Shown: piece after piece, positions 35,075-46,007 of the stretch
Layout of the letters: the number at the start of each line of letters is the position of its first letter
Numbering within the stretch: the first letter of the stretch is position 1
Source of the DNA: Massilia eburnea
GTDB lineage: Bacteria > Pseudomonadota > Gammaproteobacteria > Burkholderiales > Burkholderiaceae_D
DNA length: 64,000 nucleotides
Reading direction: 5' to 3'
NCBI RefSeq assembly: GCF_009720745.1
Contig: NZ_WNKX01000009.1
Span: forward strand, 1 to 64,000
Notes under the pieces: generated by a model
Database searches by the model: none
Told to the model about the DNA's origin: nothing
Seen by the model: the letters and a program-made list of their open reading frames with translations, nothing else
Translations under genes and position numbers: made by a program

Positions 35075-35566
35075 TTATTCGCCTGATTGGGCGGGGCGTG
35101 GGCGGCAGAACGAAAAAGAATCTCGGGAGTAGCAGGCAACGTAATGGATTTCTTGCCGACGATTGAGGTCTACAGACGACACAGCGTATTGCGTGACTGT
35201 GGTACTTCCCAGGATCGTGCTCAGGTCGGGAGTTTCTGCATTTTGGTTCAACTTGGGTGTAACCGTGAAACGGAAAGAGAAAAACTCTCGACCTACCTTT
35301 GCGCTAAAGGCGAAATAGTCTTCCTCACTATTCGGCGAGATCGGATGAAATCCAGTGAAGGCTTTCAGGAGTGTGATGTCCTTGCCCCTTACGTTCGGCA
35401 GCGACGACAATTGCGCTTGCCCAATTGAGCCGCTTGCCAAGGCGGCAGCCAGAGTGGCAGCCTGTTGCCTGGACATGGTTGGCAATGACTTCAGGCTGTC
35501 AGCAGCAAAGACGGTAGTCGATAACAGCGTTAGCGTAAGCGTTGCCGATTGAATGAAGACTCGCAT
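35075..35566 (-). CDS. Hypothetical exported protein
   Basis: A 163-residue protein with signal peptide (ending TVFAAD). The mature part has no recognised domain (SRQQAATLAAALASGSIGQA, RGKDITLLKAFTGFHPISPN). Two cysteines near the C-terminus could form a disulfide. Confidence 0.6.
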   Translation of the reverse strand: MRVFIQSATLTLTLLSTTVFAADSLKSLPTMSRQQAATLAAALASGSIGQAQLSSLPNVRGKDITLLKAFTGFHPISPNSEEDYFAFSAKVGREFFSFRFTVTPKLNQNAETPDLSTILGSTTVTQYAVSSVDLNRRQEIHYVACYSRDSFSFCRPRPAQSGE

Positions 35567-35634
35567 TGAAAGGGTAGAGTGGTTTGCTTGCGGCCACTCT
35601 ACCTTATCTGTCGGGCAGACTGTGACCAGCGCTG

Positions 35635-36204
35635 CTATTTCGTGCGGCGGCGGCGCGAGATGCCCAGCGCGCCCAGACCAAGGCCGAGCAGGGCCAATGA
35701 TCCTGGCAGGGGCACTTGCTGCGCTGGCGTGGCGTCGACGCTGATCGCCGCGAAGCCGACGCCTTGCGTGCCGCCGTCCTGGTCGATGTTGAATACAACC
35801 GAGGTCACGTCGCCCATTCCGTTAATGGCCATGTTACCCAGCCCGGACAGGGTTTGCGTAGCGCCGTTGGAGCCGGTCAGCGTGATCGAGGTCGCGCCCG
35901 CGTCGTAGGCGGCGATATCGAAGTTCAGCAGGCTGAAACTGGCGCCGAAAAAGTCGAGCACCCAGCTCACGTTATCGCCGTTCTGGAAGCCGTTATGGAT
36001 CCCGATGTCGCTCAGATAGCCTGGGTCGAAGTGGTCGCCGGCGCGCACCGTGCGCAGGCGGAATCCGGACTCGGTGTAAGTGTCGAACACTGCCGAATTA
36101 TGCAGGTTGGCCCAGGCGCCGCTGGTCAGATCCAGCGTCAGCGGGTTGGCTTGAGCGGCAGAGAAGCAGAGCGCAAAAGCTGCGAGGCAAGCGAATTTCT
36201 TCAT
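35635..36204 (-). CDS. PEP-CTERM sorting domain protein
   Basis: A 189-residue protein with a signal peptide (ending AAQANP) and a C-terminal PEP-CTERM-type anchor (VPLPGSLALLGLGLGALG, then SRRRRTK), where the usual E is replaced by L. Such proteins are processed by an exosortase (EpsH/XrtA type) and are linked to exopolysaccharide. The central part is a beta-rich domain (TYTESGFRLRTVRAGDHFDP, SLLNFDIAAYDAGATSITL). No exosortase is in the window. Confidence 0.9.
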   Translation of the reverse strand: MKKFACLAAFALCFSAAQANPLTLDLTSGAWANLHNSAVFDTYTESGFRLRTVRAGDHFDPGYLSDIGIHNGFQNGDNVSWVLDFFGASFSLLNFDIAAYDAGATSITLTGSNGATQTLSGLGNMAINGMGDVTSVVFNIDQDGGTQGVGFAAISVDATPAQQVPLPGSLALLGLGLGALGISRRRRTK

Positions 36205-36307
36205 ACGATCTCCATTCAGGCAAACAAGACTTTTTCTTGAATCTTAGTAAAAAAGCCAAATTTCCGGATTACAATTCCGCAAGGCAATTTCAAGTTCGAG
36301 AAAGAAA

Positions 36308-38125
36308 ATGAGCTACGTGGTTCACCTCTGGGAGCATCCAATACCGAAAACCGCTCGGGAAGCCGACGAAATTCATCAGCGAATTCACGCCGATGAAGTG
36401 GGGCGGAATCCCAAGTTCGCCGATTACGCGCGCCGCATGCTGGAACTGCATCCCTGCGACAGCGATGACGACGAATGGACCGAGATGCCATTCGACGGCG
36501 ATACGACCGACGCGGTGTACAGCTTCCTGATCGTGACGTCGCGCCTGAAGGACATCTATTCAAGCGCGGTCGAGACTGCGCGGAAGGTCGGCCTGGTTCT
36601 TTACGATTCGCAAAACGGCAACGCCTACCTGCCTGACGGCAGCAAGCTGGCATTCGACGATCCTGTCCCAACTGCGCCGACGCCGCCCAGGAATTACGAG
36701 CAGCGCACGCGGCAGGTATCGGCCCCGATCCACGACGTCAAGATCACCGGAATGCAGCCCGGATTCGGCAAGGCCGTCGTCGCCCACGCGCTCGCCAAGC
36801 TGTTCCAGCGGACCGAAAAAGAGGCGGGCCTGGTCCTCGATCGTCCAGGCATGGTGGTGAAAAAGGACGTCCTCATGCCGGACGCGGAGAAATACAGATC
36901 GGCGCTGGAAAAATGCGGCTGCACGGTTGAAATCGTGGCGACGGGCCAGCGCAATTGGGAAGAACCCGAGTCGCGGGAGCAGGCAATTCTGCGCGCCGCC
37001 GAAACCGGCGAGAGCGAAGCGCAATTCGATTGCGGCTGCACGGTTTACGAGGCGGGCGATGTCACTAAGGCCATCGCCTGGTGGCGCAAGGCCGCAGCCC
37101 AAGGCCATTCGAATGCGCAATACAAGCTCGCGCTGGAGTTGCTCAAGGACGAAGGCAATGCCAACAGCACCGCAGAAGGCATCTCGCTGCTCCAGCAGTC
37201 AGCGCAGGGTGGACAGGCGCCAGCGCAACTGGCCCTGGGCGATCATTACTTCCACGGCAAATACATCGGCCGGGATAATGCCAAAGCCTTCAACTGGTAC
37301 CATCAGGCCGCCCTGCAAGGTCACGTCGCGGCACAATGCCGCGTAGCGGAGGCCTATTATTATCGTCCTGCCCCTGGGCGCGATGTGAAGCTGGCTTTCA
37401 AGTGGTCCGAGAAAGCCGCCAACGCAGGATATGCGGACGCCCAGCGCCTGCTTGGGCATATCTACCGTTCCGGTGAACATGTGCCGCAGGATTTGCGAAA
37501 AGCACTGAGCCTCTACCAGGCTGCCGCGGTGCAGGGCGACCTGAAGGCGATACAACTGATGGCGGAACTTTACGAAGACGGCATCGGTACCCCGCGCAAC
37601 GACCGGATTGCCGCGGCGTGGTATGAAAAGGGCGTTGAGCAAGGCGATACGCGCTGCATGTATGGCCTTGCATGGATCAAGTACGAAGGCCGTGGCGTCG
37701 AACAGGATACGAAGCAAGCGGTCGAGCTTTTCCGCCGCGGCGCCGAGTTGGGCAACGCCGATTGCCAGGTGACCCTTGGGAACAGCTATATGCTGGGCGA
37801 GGGCGTCCGCAAGGACGAGCAACAGGCCATCGTATGGTTCCGCAAGGCCGCCGCCCAAAATAACGCCGAGGCCTTATGCCTGCTGGGGCAACACCATGAC
37901 GCCGGCAAGATCCTGCGCAAGGATGAGCGGCTGGCATTCGACTACTACATCAAAGCCGCGGAACTTGGCCATGACCGCGCGCAGTACCTTGCGGGCGGCT
38001 CCTACTGGTTTGGTAAAGTCGTCCCGCGCGACGTGGCCAAGGCACGCTATTGGCTTGAGAAGGCAGCGGCGCAGGGCTTCAGCGAAGCGAAGGACATGCT
38101 CGAATTGATCCGCGCCTCGAGCTGA
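36308..38125 (+). CDS. Sel1-repeat protein with an L7/L12-like domain
   Basis: A 605-residue cytoplasmic-looking protein. Residues 1-130 form an unrecognised domain. Residues about 145-215 (VKITGMQPGFGKAVVAHALA, KEAGLVLDRPGMVVK, DAEKYRSALEKCGCTVEIV) read like the ribosomal L7/L12 C-terminal fold. From about 225 to the end there are about ten Sel1 repeats (for example AIAWWRKAAAQGHSNAQYKL, AFKWSEKAANAGYADAQRLL). Sel1 proteins are scaffolds for protein binding. No signal peptide is seen. It is divergent from the PEP-CTERM gene. Confidence 0.85.
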   Translation: MSYVVHLWEHPIPKTAREADEIHQRIHADEVGRNPKFADYARRMLELHPCDSDDDEWTEMPFDGDTTDAVYSFLIVTSRLKDIYSSAVETARKVGLVLYDSQNGNAYLPDGSKLAFDDPVPTAPTPPRNYEQRTRQVSAPIHDVKITGMQPGFGKAVVAHALAKLFQRTEKEAGLVLDRPGMVVKKDVLMPDAEKYRSALEKCGCTVEIVATGQRNWEEPESREQAILRAAETGESEAQFDCGCTVYEAGDVTKAIAWWRKAAAQGHSNAQYKLALELLKDEGNANSTAEGISLLQQSAQGGQAPAQLALGDHYFHGKYIGRDNAKAFNWYHQAALQGHVAAQCRVAEAYYYRPAPGRDVKLAFKWSEKAANAGYADAQRLLGHIYRSGEHVPQDLRKALSLYQAAAVQGDLKAIQLMAELYEDGIGTPRNDRIAAAWYEKGVEQGDTRCMYGLAWIKYEGRGVEQDTKQAVELFRRGAELGNADCQVTLGNSYMLGEGVRKDEQQAIVWFRKAAAQNNAEALCLLGQHHDAGKILRKDERLAFDYYIKAAELGHDRAQYLAGGSYWFGKVVPRDVAKARYWLEKAAAQGFSEAKDMLELIRASS

Positions 38126-38201
38126 ACCCCGGCTTGTCTGATCTTGCGCAATTCTAAGGTGCGGCCGGCACAGGCGCAGGACGCATGCTAGACTTTTCGG
38201 C

Positions 38202-39108
38202 GTGAAGCCCCTGACTGGACAACTCGAGCAAGCCGCACCGCGCGACGCGATGTCGCATGCGGTATTCCGCACCATGTCCGGCACGGATGCGACGCTGGAG
38301 CGTTTTGCCTGGCTGGGCGATGGCCTCGCGGCGGCAGTCTGGCACCGTGACACGGAAGAGGCGCTGACCGGCTACCACCAGCCCGGCCACCACACCTTGT
38401 CGTGCTATATCGGCGGCGGCTACAGCGTTGAGCGGGAAGGGCTGCCGGGGCAATACGGCGCGCCGCAGCGGCTTTGCTCGCTGCCGGACTGGCATGACTC
38501 TGAATGGGTCGTGCGCGGCCAGCTGCGCATGCTGCACATCTATTTCATGCCCGAGCATTTCACGCAGCGCGCCGTGGCGGAGCTGGATCGCGAGCCGCGC
38601 GAACTCACGCTGCAGGACCGCACGTATTTTGAAAACGAAAAGCTGGTGCGTCTGTGCGGCGCCTTGCTGCAGCAGCCCTGGGACGACGCCGACCACCTTC
38701 TGCGTGCCAACGAGATCACACATGGAGCCTTGAGCGAGCTGCTGCGGTCCCAGTCGATGAGCAAGCCTGGTCAACGCTTGCGTGGCGGCCTGGCGCCGCT
38801 GGTGCGCCGCAGGCTGCATGAGTACATTGAATCCCACCTCGGCCAAAGCATCACCCTTGGCACGTTGGCGCAACTGGCCAGCATGTCGGAGTTCCACCTG
38901 GCGCGCATGTTCCGCGTCAGTTTCGGCATGCCGCCCTCGGCATGGATTGCGGCGCGCCGCATCGAGCGCGCACGAGAACTGTTGCGGGCGGGGAGCCTGC
39001 CGCTGCAGCAAGTGGCGCAAGCCTGCGGTTACGCTGACCTGAGCCACTTCAGCCACCGCTTCCGTGAGGCGACGGGCGCCCCGCCAGGGCGTTACCGGGA
39101 GCTGATGT

Positions 39109-39131
<23 letters not shown>
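38202..39131 (+). CDS. AraC-family transcriptional regulator
   Basis: A 309-residue regulator with an N-terminal sensing domain and a C-terminal double HTH (about 205-305): YIESHLGQSITLGTLAQLA, FHLARMFRVSFGMPPSAWI, then LQQVAQACGYADLSHFSHRF. The start is GTG at 38202; an ATG at 38250 is possible. Its last 23 bp overlap the end of the convergent recQ gene. Target unknown. Confidence 0.9.
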
Positions 39132-40929
<1,798 letters not shown>

Positions 40930-40932
40930 TAT

Positions 40933-41766
40933 TTAGTCAACCCACTGCACCATGCCGGTGTAGGCGGTGGCCAGGATCACCAGGCCGAACGCGATGCGGT
41001 ACCAGGCGAAGATATTGAAGGTATGGGTGCTGATGTAGCGCAGCAGCCAGCGGATGCAGGCGAAGGCCGACACAAAAGCCACTACGGAGCCGATGCCGAA
41101 CAGCGGCACGTCGGCCGCCGACAGCAGCGCGCGTTCTTTCCACAGCGAGTAGAAGGTGGCCGCCAGCAGGGTCGGGATCGCCAGGTAGAAAGTGAATTCG
41201 GTGGCGACCTTGCGCGACAGGCCGATCAGCATGCCGCCGACGATGGTGGCGCCGGAACGGCTGGTGCCGGGAATCAGTGAGAAGACTTGAGCGATGCCGA
41301 TTTTCAGGGCATCCATGGTGCTCATATCGTCCACCGAATTCACGCGCACGGCGGCCGGATTGTTCTTGACGCTGCGCTCCACCCACAGGATGATCAGGCC
41401 GCCGATGATGAAGGACAGCGCCACCGGCACCGGCGCAAACAGCACCGCCTTGATCTTCTTGATGAACAGCACGCCCAGCAGGGCGGCAGGAATGAAGGCC
41501 ACGGTCACGTTGATGGCCAGGCGGCGCGCCCGTTCATCGCGGAACATGCCGAACAGCACTTCGCAAATCTTCTTGTGGTACTCCCAGATCACGGCAATCA
41601 TCGCACCGCCCTGGATGGCGATTTCAAATACCTTGGCCTTTTCGCCGGTGAAACCCAACAAGCTGCCCGCCAGTACCAGGTGGCCGGTAGACGAAATCGG
41701 AAGGAATTCAGTGAAACCTTCGACCAGACCCATGATCAGAGCCTTCAGTGCGAGAATGATATCCAT
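40933..41766 (-). CDS. uppP: Undecaprenyl-diphosphatase UppP (BacA)
   Basis: A 277-residue integral membrane enzyme that recycles the lipid carrier for peptidoglycan and O-antigen synthesis. The two family motifs are [18 protein letters not shown] at the N-terminus and [13 protein letters not shown] in the second half. About eight membrane helices. It precedes recQ by 3 bp. Confidence 0.96.
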   Translation of the reverse strand: MDIILALKALIMGLVEGFTEFLPISSTGHLVLAGSLLGFTGEKAKVFEIAIQGGAMIAVIWEYHKKICEVLFGMFRDERARRLAINVTVAFIPAALLGVLFIKKIKAVLFAPVPVALSFIIGGLIILWVERSVKNNPAAVRVNSVDDMSTMDALKIGIAQVFSLIPGTSRSGATIVGGMLIGLSRKVATEFTFYLAIPTLLAATFYSLWKERALLSAADVPLFGIGSVVAFVSAFACIRWLLRYISTHTFNIFAWYRIAFGLVILATAYTGMVQWVD

Positions 41767-41900
41767 TGTGATCTTGTTAAGAGTGTCGGTAGGGGAGGCG
41801 GGCGCGATGCCGCGCGGGCACGAAGCTTACCATGAGCGTCCCTGGCGAATGCACTAATTCCGAGGTTAGCCCCATTGCAAGGGGCCCGGTTTGCGCTGCG

Positions 41901-43043
41901 TCAGGAGTGGACCCGTACCAGGCGGCTGCTGGCGGCTACCAGCAACAATGCCCCGCCAAGGGCGGCAAAGGCCCATTCAAGGCTGGACAGGTGGGCGACC
42001 AGCCCGATCAGGGCCGGTCCGGCCAGGATGCCGGCGTAGCCAATGGTGGTGATGGCGGCAATCGCCAGGCTGGCCGGCATGGCGCGCTGGTTGCCGGCGG
42101 CGGTAAACAGGATGGGTACGATATTCGAGGCGCCCAGTCCCACCAGCACGAAGCCGGCCAGTGCCGCGCCCGCAGTTGGCGCGCCGACGGCGGTGAAAAA
42201 GCCGGCTGCCGCGCACAATCCGCCGGCCAGCAGCACGCGCCGTCCGCCGAAGCGGGCCACCACACGGTCCCCAGTCAGGCGGCCGGCGGTCATGGCGACG
42301 GCAAACGCAGCATAGCCAAGGCCGGCGCGCCCTTCCTCCAGGCCGCGCTCGGCGGTCAGGAAGACGGCGCTCCAGTCCAGCATGGCGCCTTCAGCCAGGA
42401 AGACGATGAAGCACAGCGCGCCGATGAAGATCACGGCGCCGTGCGGCATGGCGAAGGCTGGGGTGCCGCCCTCGCGCGCTTCCGGTTCATGCAGCAGGTC
42501 GGGGGCGGCGCGCCACAGCAGCAGGCCCACCAGGGCAATAATGCCGAGGCATGCGCCCAGCGGCCCGCTGCCCAGCCAAAGCAGCAAGGCCATGCTGCCG
42601 GCCCCGGCAAAGCCGCCCAGGCTGAACATGCCGTGGAAGCCGGACATCAAGGCGCCCCCGCTGGCTTTTTCCACCATCACGGCCTGTACGTTCATCGCCA
42701 CGTCCATGGTGCCGATGGCAGCGCCGAATATAAACAGGATCACGCCCAGCATCGGCGGCGTGGGCGCCAGCGCCAGCCCGGGCAGGGCCAGGCAGACCAC
42801 CAGAGCCGACCACAGGATCACTTTGCGGCAGCCGAAACGCGCCGCCAGCGCGCCCGTCACCGGCATCGCCGCGAGAGAGCCCAGGCCGAGGCACAGCAAA
42901 AGCAGGCCCAGCGGTCCCTCGCCCAGCTCCAGCCGTTCCTTTGCATAAGGCACCAGCGGCGCCCAGGCGGACATGGCCAGGCCCGCGGTCAGGAAAGCTA
43001 AACGGGTGGAAAGACGGTGGCGATGGTCGATGATTTGATTCAT
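41901..43043 (-). CDS. MFS transporter
   Basis: A 380-residue major facilitator with about twelve helices. Visible are STRLAFLTAGLAMSAWAPLV at the start, the loop-2 motif GALAARFGCRKV, IGTMDVAMNVQAVMVE and FHGMFSLGGFAGAGS, a pattern close to the YbjJ-like branch. The ATG at 43043 is preferred; 50 upstream codons are open but lack transport sequence. Substrate unknown. Confidence 0.88.
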   Translation of the reverse strand: MNQIIDHRHRLSTRLAFLTAGLAMSAWAPLVPYAKERLELGEGPLGLLLLCLGLGSLAAMPVTGALAARFGCRKVILWSALVVCLALPGLALAPTPPMLGVILFIFGAAIGTMDVAMNVQAVMVEKASGGALMSGFHGMFSLGGFAGAGSMALLLWLGSGPLGACLGIIALVGLLLWRAAPDLLHEPEAREGGTPAFAMPHGAVIFIGALCFIVFLAEGAMLDWSAVFLTAERGLEEGRAGLGYAAFAVAMTAGRLTGDRVVARFGGRRVLLAGGLCAAAGFFTAVGAPTAGAALAGFVLVGLGASNIVPILFTAAGNQRAMPASLAIAAITTIGYAGILAGPALIGLVAHLSSLEWAFAALGGALLLVAASSRLVRVHS

Positions 43044-43096
43044 GGCTGAACATTCTAGCCGGGATCCGCTCCCCGCGCCGCCGACCGGAGGGCGCT

Positions 43097-43357
43097 TCAG
43101 GGCGCGGTGGCCAGTTCCAGCGTTGTCAGCCAGTGCATCGCCTGTTCGCGCGTCTCGCCGCACATTTCTGCGGAAGGCTGCAGTCCGGCGCAAAAGGCGG
43201 GCCGATCGGGGCGGCCGAAGATCATGCAGCGATTGTCGTCGCCCAGCTGCACGCAGCGCACGCCCGCCGGCTTACCGTTCGGCATACCGGGAATAGGGGA
43301 GGTGATGGAGGGCGCCGTACAGCAGGCGCCGCAGGCGGGGCGGCATTGGAAACTCAT
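43097..43357 (-). CDS. YkgJ-type Cys-cluster protein, copy 1
   Basis: An 86-residue protein with a CxxxCGACC-type cluster ([14 protein letters not shown]) and further cysteines in [20 protein letters not shown] and [10 protein letters not shown], the pattern of YkgJ zinc/iron-binding proteins. It stands beside a close paralogue. The ATG at 43357 begins the conserved part. Confidence 0.85.
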   Translation of the reverse strand: MSFQCRPACGACCTAPSITSPIPGMPNGKPAGVRCVQLGDDNRCMIFGRPDRPAFCAGLQPSAEMCGETREQAMHWLTTLELATAP

Positions 43358-43371
43358 GATGGGGCGGTATT

Positions 43372-43629
43372 TTACCCTTTTGGCCAACCCAGCCAGCGCA
43401 TGGCCTGCTCACGCGACTCGCCGCACACCGACTCGTCGGGGGCAAAATCCATGCAGACTTGCGGCCGATCCGGCGAGCCATACAGCTTGCAGCGCCGCTG
43501 TTCGTCAAGCTGAATGCAGGGGACGCCAGCCGGTTTCCCCTCGGGCATGCCGGGGATGGCGCTGGAAATCGCGGGCGCCGTGCAGCAGGCGCCGCATTGT
43601 GGGCGGCACGGGATCGGGGCGCGGTTCAA
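43372..43629 (-). CDS. YkgJ-type Cys-cluster protein, copy 2
   Basis: An 85-residue paralogue of the neighbouring gene with the same blocks ([53 protein letters not shown]). No ATG fits; TTG at 43629 is the first usable codon after a stop, with a poor ribosome site. The pair probably arose by tandem duplication; function is unknown. Confidence 0.8.
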   Translation of the reverse strand: MNRAPIPCRPQCGACCTAPAISSAIPGMPEGKPAGVPCIQLDEQRRCKLYGSPDRPQVCMDFAPDESVCGESREQAMRWLGWPKG

Positions 43630-43653
43630 AGCCGTGCTCGCGGCCTTGCCCCG

Positions 43654-43959
43654 TTAGTGAATGACGTGCTGCGCTCGGCTGCCAAAGGCTTTCAGCGCGT
43701 CGGACAGCGACACCTCGATTTGCCCGAGGTGTGCATCGGCCAGCACCCACGGCTCGCCATCGGTCGAATGGCGCTTGGCGACCTCGCGTTCCACCATCAC
43801 CGCCATGCGTTCATGCAGCACTTGCTGGTAGCGTGGCGAATCAGGATTGCCGGCTTGGGCGCGCGCGTACATATCCGCACCTTCCCACAGCTCCTGGATG
43901 CGCTCGTCCCCAAGTCCCGAGGCCGCTGCCAGGACTTGCAAATTTGTTTTGTTATACAT
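43654..43959 (-). CDS. Conserved hypothetical protein
   Basis: A 101-residue soluble, highly charged protein (NLQVLAAASGLGDERIQELW, VMVEREVAKRHSTDGEPWVL). No domain recognised. The ATG at 43959 has GGGAGAG upstream, while an in-frame GTG at 43977 lacks one. It diverges from the TetR gene. Confidence 0.6.
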   Translation of the reverse strand: MYNKTNLQVLAAASGLGDERIQELWEGADMYARAQAGNPDSPRYQQVLHERMAVMVEREVAKRHSTDGEPWVLADAHLGQIEVSLSDALKAFGSRAQHVIH

Positions 43960-44112
43960 TTTTACTCTCCCAGACACGTTCTTTGACGCGTACTTAGCAG
44001 TAAATACCTAAATTCCGGGTTTTACCAATTAAATCGTAAAAATGGATCTATATAACAACAGTCGTTATTTTTTTGACTAGTATGACGAGGAGCCGGCGAC
44101 GAGGCCAGAAAC

Positions 44113-44141
44113 TTGACGCCCCGGGATAGGGGGACTAATAT
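44113..44141 (+). promoter_or_regulatory. Sigma70 promoter of the TetR gene
   Basis: TTGACG (44113-44118), 17 bp, TAATAT (44136-44141): 5 of 6 matches at each hexamer. The -10 abuts the palindromic operator. Confidence 0.7.
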
Positions 44142-44162
44142 AACTGACTCACGAGTAAGTTA
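44141..44162. promoter_or_regulatory. Near-perfect 22-bp TetR operator
   Basis: Left arm TAACTGACTC (44141-44150), spacer AC, right arm GAGTAAGTTA (44153-44162): 9 of 10 bases are symmetric. It overlaps the -10 and the predicted transcription start, 20 bp before the TetR ATG at 44182, which is the usual arrangement for autorepression. Confidence 0.75.
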
Positions 44163-44181
44163 CCTAATCGCAATATTTATC

Positions 44182-44826
44182 ATGCAAGCCCCGACTGATA
44201 CCAAGCCCCGCTGGGAGCGGCGCAAGGACGCGCGTCCGCAGGAATTGCTGGCGGCCGCGCTGGAGCTGTTCGTCGATCGCGGATTTGCCGCTACCCGCCT
44301 GGAAGACGTGGCGCGCGCCGCCGGCGTCTCCAAGGGCACGCTCTACCTGTACTTCGAAAACAAGCAGGACCTGTTCAAGGCCGTGGTGCGCGACACCATC
44401 GTGCAAACCATCGGCCAGGCGGAAAGCGATGCCGCCGCCGCCCAGGACATGCCCAGCGACGAACTGCTGCGCCAGATGCTGCGCACCTGGTGGACCCAGG
44501 TCGGCGCCACCAAGGTCGCCGGACTGGCCAAGCTGATGATGGCGGAATCCGGCAATTTCCCGGAACTGGCCCAGTTTTATAACGAGGAAGTGATCGAGCG
44601 CGGCAGCCGGTTGCTGACCGGCATCCTGGAGCGCGGCGTGGCGCGCGGCGAATTCCGTCCGCTGGATCCGGTGATGATGACCAACGTCCTGATCGCCCCG
44701 GTGCTCACGCTGATGATGTGGAAGCACAGCTTTTTCCCCTGCGAGACCCACGAGGGTGTCGATGCCGATGCCTTCATGGAGACCTTCCTCGGCCTGGTGC
44801 AGCAGGGCCTGGCCCCTCAGAAGTGA
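44182..44826 (+). CDS. TetR-family transcriptional regulator
   Basis: A 214-residue regulator with the N-terminal TetR HTH (ARPQELLAAALELFVDRGFA, then LEDVARAAGVSKGTLYLYFE) and a helical ligand domain. The C-terminal part resembles the AcrR-like branch. The ATG at 44182 is preferred. It probably represses itself through the operator upstream; whether it also controls the neighbouring tolC cluster is unknown. Confidence 0.9.
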   Translation: MQAPTDTKPRWERRKDARPQELLAAALELFVDRGFAATRLEDVARAAGVSKGTLYLYFENKQDLFKAVVRDTIVQTIGQAESDAAAAQDMPSDELLRQMLRTWWTQVGATKVAGLAKLMMAESGNFPELAQFYNEEVIERGSRLLTGILERGVARGEFRPLDPVMMTNVLIAPVLTLMMWKHSFFPCETHEGVDADAFMETFLGLVQQGLAPQK

Positions 44827-44976
44827 AGCATTTAGTCCCGATTTTGCGCGTTCACCCCCCCAAATCTGCAGACTGTCGCAATTTCCCGCGATCCGTTGTC
44901 TTAATCGTTAATATGCCCACCTGACCAGACAAACGATAAAATGACGGATTATTTATCCCTCACCGAGTCAACAAAG

Positions 44977-45630
44977 ATGAATATCGAACAAGCCCGTTTC
45001 AATATGATCGAACAGCAAATCCGTCCCTGGGACGTGCTGGATACGGACATCCTCGATCTCTTGCTGGTCGTAAAACGCGAGAATTTCGTGCCAGAAGCCT
45101 ACAAGAACCTGGCTTTTGTCGACACTTTCATCCCGCTGCCGGGTGGCCTGCAAATGCTGACCCCGAAGCTGGAAGCGCGCATCGTGCAGGACGCGCAAAT
45201 CAAGAAACATGAAAACGTGCTGCTGGTCGGCGCTGGCACCGGCTACCTGGCCGCACTGCTCGCACACCGCGCACGCCACGTCACCGTGGTGGAAATTTCG
45301 CCGGAAATGAAAGCGCTGGCGCAAAAGAACCTGGCGGACAACGGCATCGCCAACGTGACCGTGGAACTGGGCAATGGCGCCCAGGGCTGGTCCAACGGCG
45401 CGCCGTTCGACGTGATCGTATTCTCCGGCTCGCTGCCGGTACTGCCGGAAGCGGTGCTGCAGCAAGTGAAGGTAGGCGGCCGCATCGTGGTCATCCTCGG
45501 CGATTCGCCGGTGATGTCCGCGCAGCGCATTACCCGCACCGGCGAGCACGGGTACGACACCGTGAAACTGTTTGAAACCGATGTCAATCCGCTCGACCTG
45601 GCGGTGAAACCTTCGGCGTTCACTTTCTAA
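44977..45630 (+). CDS. pcm: Protein-L-isoaspartate O-methyltransferase family protein
   Basis: A 217-residue SAM-dependent methyltransferase: NIEQARFNMIEQQIRPWDVL at the start, VLLVGAGTGYLAALLAH as the SAM-binding loop. These shorter relatives of Pcm repair isoaspartate or act on other carboxylates. The ATG at 44977 begins the conserved sequence; an earlier in-frame ATG at 44941 is possible. It forms a unit with the rhodanese (9 bp) and tolC genes, a conserved order in Betaproteobacteria. Confidence 0.85.
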   Translation: MNIEQARFNMIEQQIRPWDVLDTDILDLLLVVKRENFVPEAYKNLAFVDTFIPLPGGLQMLTPKLEARIVQDAQIKKHENVLLVGAGTGYLAALLAHRARHVTVVEISPEMKALAQKNLADNGIANVTVELGNGAQGWSNGAPFDVIVFSGSLPVLPEAVLQQVKVGGRIVVILGDSPVMSAQRITRTGEHGYDTVKLFETDVNPLDLAVKPSAFTF

Positions 45631-45639
45631 GGGAACGCC

Positions 45640-45963
45640 ATGCAGCACATTACTGCAGCGGAACTGGCGGCCTGGCTGAATGATTCGGCCAAGGCCCAGC
45701 CTTTCCTGCTGGACGTGCGCGAGAACTGGGAGTACGAGACCTGCCATATCGCAGGCTCGACCCTGATGCCGATGCAGACCATCCCGGCCAGCATCGACGC
45801 TCTCGACGAGGACGCGGAGATCGTCTGCATCTGCCACCACGGGGCGCGCAGCCTCAACGTGGCAGCCTTCCTCGAGCATCACGGTTTCAGCAAGGTAAGC
45901 AATCTGACAGGCGGTATTCACGCCTGGGCTGTGCAGGTAGACAGCTCAATGCCGAAGTACTAA
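45640..45963 (+). CDS. Rhodanese-like sulfurtransferase
   Basis: A 107-residue single rhodanese domain with active-site loop CICHHGARS (Cys present), preceded by FLLDVRENWEYETCHIAGS and followed by NLTGGIHAW. It would move sulfur via a persulfide. Located between pcm and tolC. Confidence 0.92.
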   Translation: MQHITAAELAAWLNDSAKAQPFLLDVRENWEYETCHIAGSTLMPMQTIPASIDALDEDAEIVCICHHGARSLNVAAFLEHHGFSKVSNLTGGIHAWAVQVDSSMPKY

Positions 45964-46007
45964 GGCACGAAAACTAAACCTTTTTGACGACTCCAACGGA
46001 GATGCAA

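Noticed and set aside
36216..36671. Antisense ORF at the start of the Sel1 gene
   Set aside because: It is Arg/Pro-rich and has no ribosome site; it is a shadow of the Sel1-repeat gene.
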